Shown piece after piece: positions 8,027-16,823 of a DNA stretch of 64,000 bases. The position numbers and the translations under genes are program-made. The number at the start of each line of letters is the position of its first letter. Within the stretch, counting starts at the first letter, position 1. Under the pieces are notes generated by a model. It was given only the letters and a program-made list of their open reading frames with translations. It did not search any database and was not told the DNA's origin. The stretch spans positions 1 to 64,000 of the forward strand of contig CALRWV020000006.1 of the NCBI GenBank assembly GCA_943371965.1, given 5' to 3'. Origin of the DNA: CALRWV02 sp943371965. GTDB lineage: Bacteria; Bacteroidota; JABWAT01.

Positions 8027-9517
8027 ATGCTGAATGACTGGATTTGGTTCAGCCTGTTTCTGTTGGCTTTCGGACTTTTTCTTTTTGCGGGAAATTTTCT
8101 CAGAAAAAAGGACTGGCTGTCTGGAGAAGCAATCCGTAAACTTGTACATATTCTCACAGGAATTGCTGTATTCTTTTCCCCTTTCCTGATTCAATCAAAA
8201 TATCCTCCATTGATTCTTGCTGCAGTTTTTGTAACACTAAATCTGCTTTCAATCCGCAGAAACTGGTTTCCCGGAATTCATTCAACAGAAAGGCATTCAT
8301 ATGGAACCGTTTACTATCCGGTGGCATTCGGAATACTGGTGTTTTTCTATTGGGATACACAGGTTTACATTATGCAGGTTTCCATGCTGATTCTTGCATT
8401 GGGGGATGCCTTTGCTGCAATTGTAGGAAAGAATATTCAGTTCAAAACTGAATTTACTCTTCATCACTCACCCAAGAGTCTTGAAGGATCTTCCACTATG
8501 TTTCTGATTTCGTTTCTCTGTGTTTTTGGATGCGGCTATTTTCATATTTTGCCCGATATTCCAGTTCTCCATTTGTTCCTGCTGAGTACCATGATTGCTT
8601 TCTTTGCATCACTTGCTGAAGCTTTGTTTGATGGCGGATTGGATAACATTTCCATTCCGCTTATTTCTGCATTGTTTCTCGATTATATCTTGCCCGATAT
8701 CAATGTGATTTTTGATGTATGGGTTATTTCAGCAGGAATACTTCCGGTTATTTATCTTTTTTACAGATTGCGTTTTCTTTCTGCAGGAGGATCCGTTGCT
8801 ACTTTTATTCTTGCCGTTATCATGCTGGGAATGGGCGGATGGAATTGGATGTTTCCGCTTTTCATTTTCTTTCTTCTTTCAAGTCTACTTTCCTTTGCCT
8901 CACATCATTTCAGAAGAACTGCAGGAGAAGTTGTAGAAAAAACAGGAGCCCGTGATGCCATTCAGGTATTGGCAAATGGCGGACCTGCATTGATTATCCT
9001 GATTCTGGCAATGAATAATTTATGGCCGTGGGCGTATGCCATTTTCCTTGTTTCAGTTGCAGCAGCAACTTCTGATACCTGGAGTACTGAAATCGGTCAG
9101 TTGTTTTCTAAGGGTCAACCGTTTGATTTGTTCCGCTTGAAAAAAGTTGAGAAAGGAATCAGTGGCGGGATGTCAATTCCGGGAACTATGGGCGGATTGT
9201 TGGGCTCGGCAACGATTGCCAGTCTTGTTTTTTTTCAGAATGACCTCTATGTTGAACGTCCTGAAGACATGTGGATGTTGATTACCGTTTGCGGATTTTT
9301 GGGAATGGTGTCTGACAGTTTCCTCGGCTCTTATTTTCAGGGACACTATCAATGTACAGTTTGCGGACAGGAAACCGAAAAATCGAATCACTGCGGTCAA
9401 CCTGGAAACATTATTAAAGGTTACAGATTTATCAATAACGATGCCGTCAATTTTATTGGAATCACATTCGCCATTATTTTCGGAATTATCGGGTACAATC
9501 TGTTTTATAAAATGTAA
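8027..9517 (+). CDS. Polyprenol/phytol kinase-like domain fused to DUF92 (phytyl-phosphate kinase-like) domain
   Basis: A 496-residue polytopic membrane protein. The N-terminal half (~1-225) resembles the CTP-dependent dolichol/phytol kinase family: RKLVHILTGIAVFF, ERHSYGTVYYPVAF, LALGDAFAAIVGK and HHSPKSLEGSSTMF. The C-terminal half (~240-496) is DUF92: GGSVATFILAVIMLGMGGW, ANGGPALI, AATSDTWSTEIGQL, GGMSIPGTMGGLLGS and a conserved end with CxxC-like cysteines (QCTVCGQETEKSNHCG). In plants and cyanobacteria VTE5 (kinase family) and VTE6 (DUF92) phosphorylate phytol and phytyl-phosphate in turn. A fusion would make an isoprenyl diphosphate from an isoprenoid alcohol on one chain; the substrate here is inferred. 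It follows the previous gene by 9 bp. Confidence 0.8.
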   Translation: MLNDWIWFSLFLLAFGLFLFAGNFLRKKDWLSGEAIRKLVHILTGIAVFFSPFLIQSKYPPLILAAVFVTLNLLSIRRNWFPGIHSTERHSYGTVYYPVAFGILVFFYWDTQVYIMQVSMLILALGDAFAAIVGKNIQFKTEFTLHHSPKSLEGSSTMFLISFLCVFGCGYFHILPDIPVLHLFLLSTMIAFFASLAEALFDGGLDNISIPLISALFLDYILPDINVIFDVWVISAGILPVIYLFYRLRFLSAGGSVATFILAVIMLGMGGWNWMFPLFIFFLLSSLLSFASHHFRRTAGEVVEKTGARDAIQVLANGGPALIILILAMNNLWPWAYAIFLVSVAAATSDTWSTEIGQLFSKGQPFDLFRLKKVEKGISGGMSIPGTMGGLLGSATIASLVFFQNDLYVERPEDMWMLITVCGFLGMVSDSFLGSYFQGHYQCTVCGQETEKSNHCGQPGNIIKGYRFINNDAVNFIGITFAIIFGIIGYNLFYKM

Positions 9518-9610
9518 GAAGTTGATCTGCAGTAAAAATTCTCTCAACTGATTGATTTTCCATTTTTGCAACTTTCCCTATTTCTTTTTTCATTCTTTCC
9601 CCACATTTTT

Positions 9611-9618
9611 TAAATTTG
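9611..9618 (+). promoter_or_regulatory. Possible -7 box before the TPR gene
   Basis: TAAATTTG fits the Bacteroidota TANNTTTG box and lies 16 bp before the ATG at 9635, in an AT-rich gap of 117 bp. A TTG is not present at the -33 position (TTT instead), so the call is weak. Confidence 0.3.
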
Positions 9619-9634
9619 TCAAAAAAACAGGCAA

Positions 9635-12403
9635 ATGTTGAAACAAACGATCCTTATTCTTTTACTTTTTATTTCTATTCCTGCCAGTTCACAGTCAGTT
9701 TTGGTACCACCAACCCATGATTTTAAGCTTGGGAGGTGGATTGAATCCGAATCGGAATTGAAACTGTTTTTGAAGACTTATCCTGTTCATCCTGACCGTG
9801 TTTCCAGACTTTGGGAGCTTTCACAGATTTATATTCAGGAGAATCGTTTTTTTGAAGCGGAGACATTGCTCTCTGAATTGTCTGCAAAAGTAAGTGGAAG
9901 CTTGAAAGTAAAAGCAGAATATTGGTTGGCAAGAACCTGTCTTGATTATGACCGATATCCTGAAGCACTTCAGCATCTTGAAACTGCAATCAGCACTGAA
10001 CTGAAAAATGAAGAAGTTGAACATTCACAGATATTGCGGGTTTATGTTCTGGCGAGACTGGAACGGTGGAAAGCTTCTGAATTTGCTGCAAAAGAATTTC
10101 TTGATAAATATCCTGATTCTGATTACGCTAATTATGCTTCACTGGTAATTTCTGATTCCTATTTCCACCAACAGCAGTATGAAAAAACAATAGATGATAT
10201 TCTGCTTTTGATTCCTTTGCTGAACGAAAACGAAGAAATTGAGCGATCCAATTTACTGTTGGCTGAATCTTACGCCCAACTGAAAAAGTGGAAAGATGCG
10301 GTCATCTTTTACGGCAAACTCGAAAATGATTTTCCTGAATCTAGTCAGATTGATTGGATTCGTTTCCGTTTGGCTTATGCTTTAATGAAAGATGGGCAGC
10401 GTTTTAAAGCAGAGGAACAGATCAATAAAATCCCACAGAAATCTTTTTTGCTTCCTTTTAAAAAAGCACTTCAAATTGAAATCTGGAAAAATACCGGCAG
10501 TCTTGATAAAATCATCGACAGTGATTTTCAGGTTTTGTCAGGTCAGCCGCTTCTGAGTGTTTACAATTTGAATCACCGTATTTGGGCTGCCTCTAAATTG
10601 GAGAAATGGGATATTTACCGCAACGATTTGATGGAGATGGAAAAACAACCGCTTCTGTTTATGCCGCTTGATTCGATGTGGGCGCAACTTGGTCAGCTTT
10701 CATTTGAAAATAAAAACTACGGACTGAGCGGTGAAGCTTATCAGCGTTCCATCAGTTTCAATAAAAGGCTGAACAAATCTTCATGGCCTGAAATTTACTA
10801 CAATGCAGGACTTTCCTTTTTCAATTCCGGCAGATTTGAACAGTCGCTACATTTCTTTGATGAATTTGCTGCCCGGTTTCCCGGAAACAGCCTGACAGGT
10901 GATGCTTTTATATATTCACTGATTTGCCTGAGATCAATGAATGAATATGATTCTTTGCTTGTCAGAATTTCAAAAAACCGTGACAAATACAGCAGGTGGT
11001 ATGATATTGTTGATTTGATGGAATCTGAAATCCTCTTTGAAACCGGAAAGGAAAAAGAAGGACTTGACCTGATTGAAAAGAAAATCAGGTATGCTCAAAC
11101 CGACAGCATGAAAACGAGGGCACTTTATATTGCTGCCAAATCCAAATTGATGAACGGAAGACCTGATCTTGCACTTTCCAATATTCGGGTTCTGACACGT
11201 TTTTATCCCCAGTATTTTCCTTCTGAAGTGGAACTCATGCAGATTTATTCTGAATACCAAATTCAGTCTTTCGCTTATCTGACAAACAGGATACGTGATT
11301 ACCGGTCAAAGTTCGGAATTTCGGGTGATCAGATTTTGCTGCCGGTTGAAATAAATCTGCTTGGAAAAAGAGGAGAATTGACATCTGACTTTGTTGTGAA
11401 TTCCATTTTGAATCTCGGTTCAATTGAAACCGTTTCCTATGTTTTGAAAACAGCAAATTCATATTTGAATAAAACTGAATATTCAAAAATAATCGACAAT
11501 TCAAAAGTTCAAAACAGACTTCTGCAATTTGGAGAACCCGGTCTGTTTGTTCTTTTTTATTTGAACTCACCTTCGAACGTAATTTCTGTACCGCAGCTTT
11601 GGTTGCTGCTTCAGGAGGATTTTAAACTGATTCAAACGGTTGGTGATACAATAACAGGAAATGATCCATCAATCGAAAAGACAGCAGACATTTATCAGAA
11701 AACGTCATCAGAGTGGATCAAACAGCATTTACTGAATGATTTTATCCGAAATGAAAATATTCCTCTTTTGAATTTACTCATGAAGGAAAATAATTTGAAC
11801 CAGTATGAAATTGACTGGTTGAAACTGAATCTGTCTTGGGATGAATATGCTGGTCTTTCAGAAAAATCAGTTATGTTTTTGCTCGAGCAGGGAACAAAGC
11901 CAACACCTGATTTATTGAAGTTGCATTTTTTTGGCGGAATATCAAGATTCTATGACAAAAGAAATGATGATGCACTTTCAAAATTTTACCGTGACGAAGC
12001 AATGAAACTGTTCAGAATTTCAAATATCTACATCGAACTGGAAACAACAGATTTGATGGCAGATGCCATGAAGAACGAATGGGATTCGGTAGATGAAAAA
12101 AAGGATGCTCTAACCATTCCGCTTTCACAATTTTATGAAAAGAAACTGGATGATCTGAAAATCAGATACGATTTCCAGACCCAAACACCTGATGAATTTC
12201 TTGAAACAGCAAATGAGTATTCTGTGAAATATTCAAATGACCAGAGTTCGGTTGATTCTGTATTTGTTATGCAGATCAAATCACTGGTGGCTGTTAAAAA
12301 AGACAAAAAGAAAAAGAAACTTGCCAAAACCATGGTTGCTGCCTACATCAAAAAAAATCCGAGATCGGAGGTAATCAGTGAAATTAAAAGACTGGTTCAT
12401 TAA
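9635..12403 (+). CDS. Exported TPR-repeat protein
   Basis: A 922-residue protein with a signal peptide (MLKQTILILLLFISIPASS). The N-terminal ~500 residues consist of TPR-like helix pairs (for example SRLWELSQIYIQENRFFEAETLL, KAEYWLARTCLDYDRYPEAL, EIYYNAGLSFFNSGRFEQSL). TPR arrays bind protein partners, so this is probably a periplasmic or outer-membrane-associated scaffold. The C-terminal third is helical with no recognised domain and ends Lys-rich. Its last 26 bp overlap the start of the next gene, a barrel-like protein, which suggests the two work together. Confidence 0.75.
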   Translation: MLKQTILILLLFISIPASSQSVLVPPTHDFKLGRWIESESELKLFLKTYPVHPDRVSRLWELSQIYIQENRFFEAETLLSELSAKVSGSLKVKAEYWLARTCLDYDRYPEALQHLETAISTELKNEEVEHSQILRVYVLARLERWKASEFAAKEFLDKYPDSDYANYASLVISDSYFHQQQYEKTIDDILLLIPLLNENEEIERSNLLLAESYAQLKKWKDAVIFYGKLENDFPESSQIDWIRFRLAYALMKDGQRFKAEEQINKIPQKSFLLPFKKALQIEIWKNTGSLDKIIDSDFQVLSGQPLLSVYNLNHRIWAASKLEKWDIYRNDLMEMEKQPLLFMPLDSMWAQLGQLSFENKNYGLSGEAYQRSISFNKRLNKSSWPEIYYNAGLSFFNSGRFEQSLHFFDEFAARFPGNSLTGDAFIYSLICLRSMNEYDSLLVRISKNRDKYSRWYDIVDLMESEILFETGKEKEGLDLIEKKIRYAQTDSMKTRALYIAAKSKLMNGRPDLALSNIRVLTRFYPQYFPSEVELMQIYSEYQIQSFAYLTNRIRDYRSKFGISGDQILLPVEINLLGKRGELTSDFVVNSILNLGSIETVSYVLKTANSYLNKTEYSKIIDNSKVQNRLLQFGEPGLFVLFYLNSPSNVISVPQLWLLLQEDFKLIQTVGDTITGNDPSIEKTADIYQKTSSEWIKQHLLNDFIRNENIPLLNLLMKENNLNQYEIDWLKLNLSWDEYAGLSEKSVMFLLEQGTKPTPDLLKLHFFGGISRFYDKRNDDALSKFYRDEAMKLFRISNIYIELETTDLMADAMKNEWDSVDEKKDALTIPLSQFYEKKLDDLKIRYDFQTQTPDEFLETANEYSVKYSNDQSSVDSVFVMQIKSLVAVKKDKKKKKLAKTMVAAYIKKNPRSEVISEIKRLVH

Positions 12404-13940
12404 TCTGATTCTGATTGTTTTTTCATTTATTTCTGTTTCCGGACAAACAAGACTGGATTCGTTGAAATCTTTAACTGTTCAGGATTTCAAAGAACCTGAA
12501 ATCAAATCGGAAGGATTGAAAACGTTCCAATTGAATATCAAACCAATGAATATGATTGAACCTGAAATTTATTTGTTTGGTCCATCTGATCTGGTTCCTG
12601 ACCGTGAATTCAATTTCAAACCAAATCCGGATTATGAATTTTCCATTGGTGCAGACCATCATTCTTCTTTGGATGAATTTATAAAAATCCAAAGACCGGG
12701 AAAGTATTTATGGGTTGATTTCATACAGAACTACAACAGACAAAAATTTGTGGGTTCAGTTGTTGAAACAGGAAAAGCAGTGTTTTCATTTGGAAATCAG
12801 CAGATGAACAGCCGATCAAACCAGACAGAAATATTGTATCAGGTTGGCAGTACCATTGAATCAAAAAAGTATACTGATTTTTCTGATTCTGTTATGCTTT
12901 CCGGCAGCAGATTCCTGCAGGACAGACAAAACTATTTGATTCATTTTTCGGGACAATTAAAAAACAATCCATTGATCAATTCAGATTTATGGCTAATAAG
13001 CGGTGAAGTTATAAAGAATGGAAACAGGAATACGGTTGGAATTGTAAAATTGGATTATTCAAAGAATATGTCTTTTTTTAATTGGGTTTCAGAAGCTGAA
13101 ATCGATTTCTATTCCGGTGGATTTGTTTCAGGAAAAACTGGACTGGAATATGAATCAGACGGATGGGTTTTGTATGGTGGAATTGGTTATTCCTACCTAA
13201 AAACTTCAGGCAACGAAAGAATTGCATTCGGAAATGAACCGACCGGTAAGATCAGAGCAGAAAACAATTCCGCTTATTTTCATAACAGATTAAACGTGAA
13301 ATTCAATGAAGTTCGTTTCAATCCGGAAAGTGTTTTCAATTCGCCCTTTTGGTTTATTTCGGATACAAATAATATTGGATCAAACTCTTTGTTTATTGAA
13401 AAGTATTCTGTCAATTATCAAACAGAATGGATTCCCGGTTCAAACTGGGTTTTTAAGGTAGAGCCTGATTATTCCAGAAAAATGATTATCAATGCCGAAA
13501 ATTTTTATTTACAGGACAGAACGGTTTTAAATTTTCTGAAAATAAAAACAACAGCATCATATTATTTTGATAGAAGTGAATTATCAGCTTTTCATGAACT
13601 CAACCGTGCTTTTGATTCAAAGAATAATACTGTTTCTGCAGCCTATTTGCCTGAGCATTCTGTTGGTTTGGATTTGGATTTTCTTGCCGATGATGAGTTG
13701 AACAGACTTCTTGTTTGCGGCAGTTATCGAATGAAGACAAAGATTTTTTATGATCCGGTAAATTTTTCAGAATCAAAATTCGCCGATTTTTCAGAAATTT
13801 ATGTCAAAATAGAAGATTTTCACGCAAGACCAGTTAAACTATTTGCAGAAATAAAGTTATATTTGGGTGACAATCATTATTATCCTGGTTTAATTTTTGA
13901 AAAATATAATTATAGAGCCGGACTTTCATTAAAGTTTTGA
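12378..13940 (+). CDS. Putative outer-membrane beta-barrel protein
   Basis: A 520-residue protein starting with GTG inside the end of the TPR gene. It has a signal peptide (MKLKDWFINLILIVFSFISVSG) and then ~80 residues rich in Pro and acidic residues. The rest has alternating aromatic strands (GYSYLKTSGNERIAFG, FAEIKLYLGDNHYYPG) and ends in the aromatic-terminated strand YRAGLSLKF, as expected for an outer-membrane barrel. It resembles TonB-receptor-type barrels lacking a plug, but no family could be named. The 26-bp overlap suggests coupled synthesis with the TPR protein. Confidence 0.6.
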   Translation: MKLKDWFINLILIVFSFISVSGQTRLDSLKSLTVQDFKEPEIKSEGLKTFQLNIKPMNMIEPEIYLFGPSDLVPDREFNFKPNPDYEFSIGADHHSSLDEFIKIQRPGKYLWVDFIQNYNRQKFVGSVVETGKAVFSFGNQQMNSRSNQTEILYQVGSTIESKKYTDFSDSVMLSGSRFLQDRQNYLIHFSGQLKNNPLINSDLWLISGEVIKNGNRNTVGIVKLDYSKNMSFFNWVSEAEIDFYSGGFVSGKTGLEYESDGWVLYGGIGYSYLKTSGNERIAFGNEPTGKIRAENNSAYFHNRLNVKFNEVRFNPESVFNSPFWFISDTNNIGSNSLFIEKYSVNYQTEWIPGSNWVFKVEPDYSRKMIINAENFYLQDRTVLNFLKIKTTASYYFDRSELSAFHELNRAFDSKNNTVSAAYLPEHSVGLDLDFLADDELNRLLVCGSYRMKTKIFYDPVNFSESKFADFSEIYVKIEDFHARPVKLFAEIKLYLGDNHYYPGLIFEKYNYRAGLSLKF

Positions 13941-13956
13941 AGTTGAGAGGTTGTTA

Positions 13957-14208
13957 ATGTTCAACAGCACATTTATTCAGGAGATTGCAATTAAAACGAA
14001 TCTTCCTGAAACAGAAGTACAGCAGATACTTAAGGTTTTCTGGGTAACTTTTAAAGACGCACTTCTTGCAGGAGAATCAGTTCATATCCCCGGATTGGGA
14101 GTTTTTGAAATCCGGCATTTGAACAGTTTGAAGGAAATTGATGAAGTTACCGGAGGTTCGATATTAACCCCTCCCAAAGACATGCTGGAATTTTCACCGG
14201 AAAACTAA
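13957..14208 (+). CDS. HU/IHF-family DNA-binding protein
   Basis: An 83-residue protein, close to the normal HU length of ~90. The start at 13957 (ATG after GAGAGG) is preferred to a TTG six bases earlier. It has the helical N-terminus of HU (IAIKTNLPETEVQQILKVFWVTF) and the strand segment VHIPGLGVFEIRHL, matching the usual V-x-G-F-G-x-F pattern. It lacks the full-length, strongly basic DNA-binding arm and ends in LEFSPEN. It is probably a DNA-binding or structural HU variant. It lies 13 bp before the HU-SPOR gene, and the two may pair. Confidence 0.8.
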   Translation: MFNSTFIQEIAIKTNLPETEVQQILKVFWVTFKDALLAGESVHIPGLGVFEIRHLNSLKEIDEVTGGSILTPPKDMLEFSPEN

Positions 14209-14221
14209 GGAGCTAAAGAGA

Positions 14222-15841
14222 ATGGATGCGGGTCAGTTATTTGAACAGTTACAGGTAAAATCAAAACAGAATTCAAATGATATAGCGGTGGTGCTTGATG
14301 CCGTTATTACTACCATCATTGAAAAAGTAAATTCCGGACAATCGGTGGAATTTGCAGATTTTGGTCATTTCAAAAAATCTGAATATGATAAATTGGATTT
14401 TGAAGTCAGTGGCAGTTTTGCAAAAATCATTAATTACAAATATGATGGAATGGAATCTGTTCCTTTAAGCGATTCCGACAAATCTGCGTTATTACAACAA
14501 CCTGAATATCCAACTGCAACTGAACTTCCGGCCGATTCACTTCAACACTCACCTGCAGGAATTCAGGCTGATGACGATAGTTTAAGTGATTTTGTTATGC
14601 CTTCTGAATCTTCATTTGAGGAACAAACTGAAGAGTTTATATCAAATCCGGAACCTGAAATTGAGCCGCAACCTGTATCAGAAGACCGGATTGTTTTACC
14701 TGAACCTCCAGCGGCTGTTTATGAAAATGAGGAACCGGATGAATATAAAATTGATGTTCCAGAAATTGTCAATGAGACAAGTGATGCAATTAACGAAGAA
14801 AAACCGGATGATTCCGTATCTTCGTATGTCACTGAAATTTTAGATGATATACAAAACCAACAGGAAGAAATTAAACCAGCTCAAGCTCCTGCACCCTCAT
14901 TTTATGAACGGGATGAACCTGTTGCTTTGCCGAATATCAGAAAACTAGATACAGTTATTGTTGAAGAATCATTAAACGAAAAGAAAAAGGAGATGCCAAT
15001 GCAATCTTACACCTCCACTGGTTATCAAGAACCAAAACGTCAGGAAGTTCCAGATGAAGATCAATACACCGGCAGCGGATTATCAAACTCTGAATTAGGT
15101 AATGACACAGACGGTTCAAAGAAATGGATGCTGATTCTTGGTATTGCAATTATTGGTGTTGCCATTGGTTTCTGGGTATTTTTTCATTTGGATACAAAGG
15201 ATTCTTCAAAACCGCTTACCGATTCTGATACAACACAAAGCGAAATAGTTGATTCTACAGCTTTAACCGGTTCAAACGAACCAGTTGTTGATCCATTTGA
15301 AGATACATCTGCACCTGTAGAAGCAACACCTGTCAAGAATACAAAAAAATCCAAAACGGCCGCAAAAGAAACAAAAACCAAAGAAGTTAAGAAAGAAACC
15401 AAAACGGCGGCAAAACCTGCAGTAACATCAAATAAAACTGTGGCTAAAAAAGAAGCTGTAAAGTCTGCTCCTGTAAAATCAGCACCAGTTAAAAAATCCG
15501 AACCGGTTTCAAATCAAAGCGTTTCATCTCCAAGTTCAATTGATTATGATGGAATTGGCAACATTTCAGGATTGAAAGGCACTTTTGAACAGTCAAAAGG
15601 TGGATATACTATAACAGTTTCTTCTTGGGCAAAGAAAACCCAAGCTGAACGCGAATTGAAAAAATGGACTGATGTTGGTGTCGCTGCCTCAATTTCAGAA
15701 GTCTATTTGGCAGATAAAAACGGATACTGGTACAGAGTTAGAATTGGTCAGTTCAAAACACGTAAAGAAGCTTCAGCAACTGCAAATGAAGTTAAAAATG
15801 AATTGCCCGGTGTTTATGTAGTTGATGCAGCAGCAGATTGA
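14222..15841 (+). CDS. Membrane protein with N-terminal HU-like domain and C-terminal SPOR domain
   Basis: A 539-residue protein with a good ribosome site (AAGGAGCTAAAGAG) before the ATG. Residues ~1-75 have an HU-like fold (VVLDAVITTIIEKVNSG, VEFADFGHFKKSE). Residues ~80-295 are an acidic, Pro/Glu-rich linker. One membrane helix lies at ~303-322 (MLILGIAIIGVAIGFWVFF). A Lys/Ala/Val-rich spacer follows, and a SPOR domain occupies ~460-537 (GYTITVSSWAKKTQAERELK, GYWYRVRIGQFKTRKEA). SPOR domains bind denuded septal peptidoglycan. The predicted topology places the HU part in the cytoplasm and SPOR in the periplasm. HU-CCDC81/SPOR fusions are known in Bacteroidota. DNA binding by this HU-like domain is not established. 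Confidence 0.85.
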   Translation: MDAGQLFEQLQVKSKQNSNDIAVVLDAVITTIIEKVNSGQSVEFADFGHFKKSEYDKLDFEVSGSFAKIINYKYDGMESVPLSDSDKSALLQQPEYPTATELPADSLQHSPAGIQADDDSLSDFVMPSESSFEEQTEEFISNPEPEIEPQPVSEDRIVLPEPPAAVYENEEPDEYKIDVPEIVNETSDAINEEKPDDSVSSYVTEILDDIQNQQEEIKPAQAPAPSFYERDEPVALPNIRKLDTVIVEESLNEKKKEMPMQSYTSTGYQEPKRQEVPDEDQYTGSGLSNSELGNDTDGSKKWMLILGIAIIGVAIGFWVFFHLDTKDSSKPLTDSDTTQSEIVDSTALTGSNEPVVDPFEDTSAPVEATPVKNTKKSKTAAKETKTKEVKKETKTAAKPAVTSNKTVAKKEAVKSAPVKSAPVKKSEPVSNQSVSSPSSIDYDGIGNISGLKGTFEQSKGGYTITVSSWAKKTQAERELKKWTDVGVAASISEVYLADKNGYWYRVRIGQFKTRKEASATANEVKNELPGVYVVDAAAD

Positions 15842-15851
15842 TTTATTTAAC

Positions 15852-15887
15852 CCACTCTAAAAATAAAAATTCAGAGTGGTTTTTTTT
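15852..15887 (+). terminator. Rho-independent terminator at convergent gene ends
   Basis: CCACTCT (15852-15858) pairs with AGAGTGG (15873-15879), followed by eight T residues. It ends the HU-SPOR transcript. The T-tract overlaps the stop codon of minus-strand ispE. The minus strand has only a weaker T-rich tail after the stem. Confidence 0.85.
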
Positions 15888-16716
15888 ACAGTATAAAATT
15901 TGGGGAAGTCAGGTTTACTGCGAAATCTCTTCCCAAAATTTCTCCCGCTTTTTCCGCTTCTTCTTTTTTCTCAAATAATCCAAAAACGGCACTTCCACTT
16001 CCTGATAATGAAGTATAAACAGAACCCAGATCTTTTAATATGTTTTTTACATTTTGAATTTCGTTGAACTGGTTTGATACCGGGAAATCAAAATCATTGA
16101 TAAAAGTCTTTTGATACTCAATTAAAACAGGTTTTTCATTCAGAAGCTCTTTATAGGATTTGGAATATCCATTGAATGCTCTTATTTGCTGATATGCCCA
16201 TTTGGTTGAAACTGAAACATTCGGAAAAACAGTCAGAATAAACGCATTGATTCTGAAATCAACAGGAGTTAAAATGATTCCGCGATCTGAAGCAATTTGT
16301 GTTCCTTTATCCAAAAAGAAATTCAGATCAGAACCCAATGAAGACGCAATTGTGTGGCAAGATTCATCTGATAAACTGTAAACTGTTTTCGCAAAATTGA
16401 TTATACATGAAGCATCCGATGAACCACCGCCCAATCCGGCACCATAGGGGATATTTTTTATCAGATTAATGTGAAATAAAAAAGGATTACCTGTTTCCTT
16501 TTCAATTTCCCTTACTGCTCTAACAACAAGGTTTGTTTCATCAACAGGAAGAACAGGATCGGAACATGAAAAGTTGAATTCATTTGATTTTTCAATTTCC
16601 AGAATATCATACCAATTGATATAAAGAAAAATGGATTCAATATCATGATATCCATCTATCCGTTTATGCAAAATTCTAAGTCCAAGATTTATTTTTGCGT
16701 ATGCTTTTAATTCCAT
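15886..16716 (-). CDS. ispE: 4-diphosphocytidyl-2-C-methyl-D-erythritol kinase
   Basis: A 276-residue GHMP-family kinase of the MEP isoprenoid pathway; it phosphorylates the 2-OH of CDP-methylerythritol using ATP. The N-terminal ELKAYAKINLGLRI and the ATP-binding loop IPYGAGLGGGSSDASCII are diagnostic, and the C-terminal LSGSGSAVFGLF matches GHMP motif 3. The ATG at 16716 is preferred, because the family normally begins a few residues before the AKINL motif; a TTG lies nine bases upstream. It is a single gene running against its neighbours. A TAAATTTG box on the minus strand at 16723-16730 lies almost at the start codon. Confidence 0.95.
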   Translation of the reverse strand: MELKAYAKINLGLRILHKRIDGYHDIESIFLYINWYDILEIEKSNEFNFSCSDPVLPVDETNLVVRAVREIEKETGNPFLFHINLIKNIPYGAGLGGGSSDASCIINFAKTVYSLSDESCHTIASSLGSDLNFFLDKGTQIASDRGIILTPVDFRINAFILTVFPNVSVSTKWAYQQIRAFNGYSKSYKELLNEKPVLIEYQKTFINDFDFPVSNQFNEIQNVKNILKDLGSVYTSLSGSGSAVFGLFEKKEEAEKAGEILGRDFAVNLTSPNFIL

Positions 16717-16823
16717 AATATTCAAATTTATAAAATCACCCGTTTGATTTCAGATATTCAAAAACAATTATTGCCAATTTATCTTTTTTGCTTTATTTAT
16801 GCGCTTCCAATAATGAAAGCTTT

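Noticed and set aside
9518..9560. Short stem AGTTGA/TCAACT after the DUF92 gene as a terminator
   Set aside because: Six base pairs with an 18-nt loop and no uninterrupted T-run are too weak.
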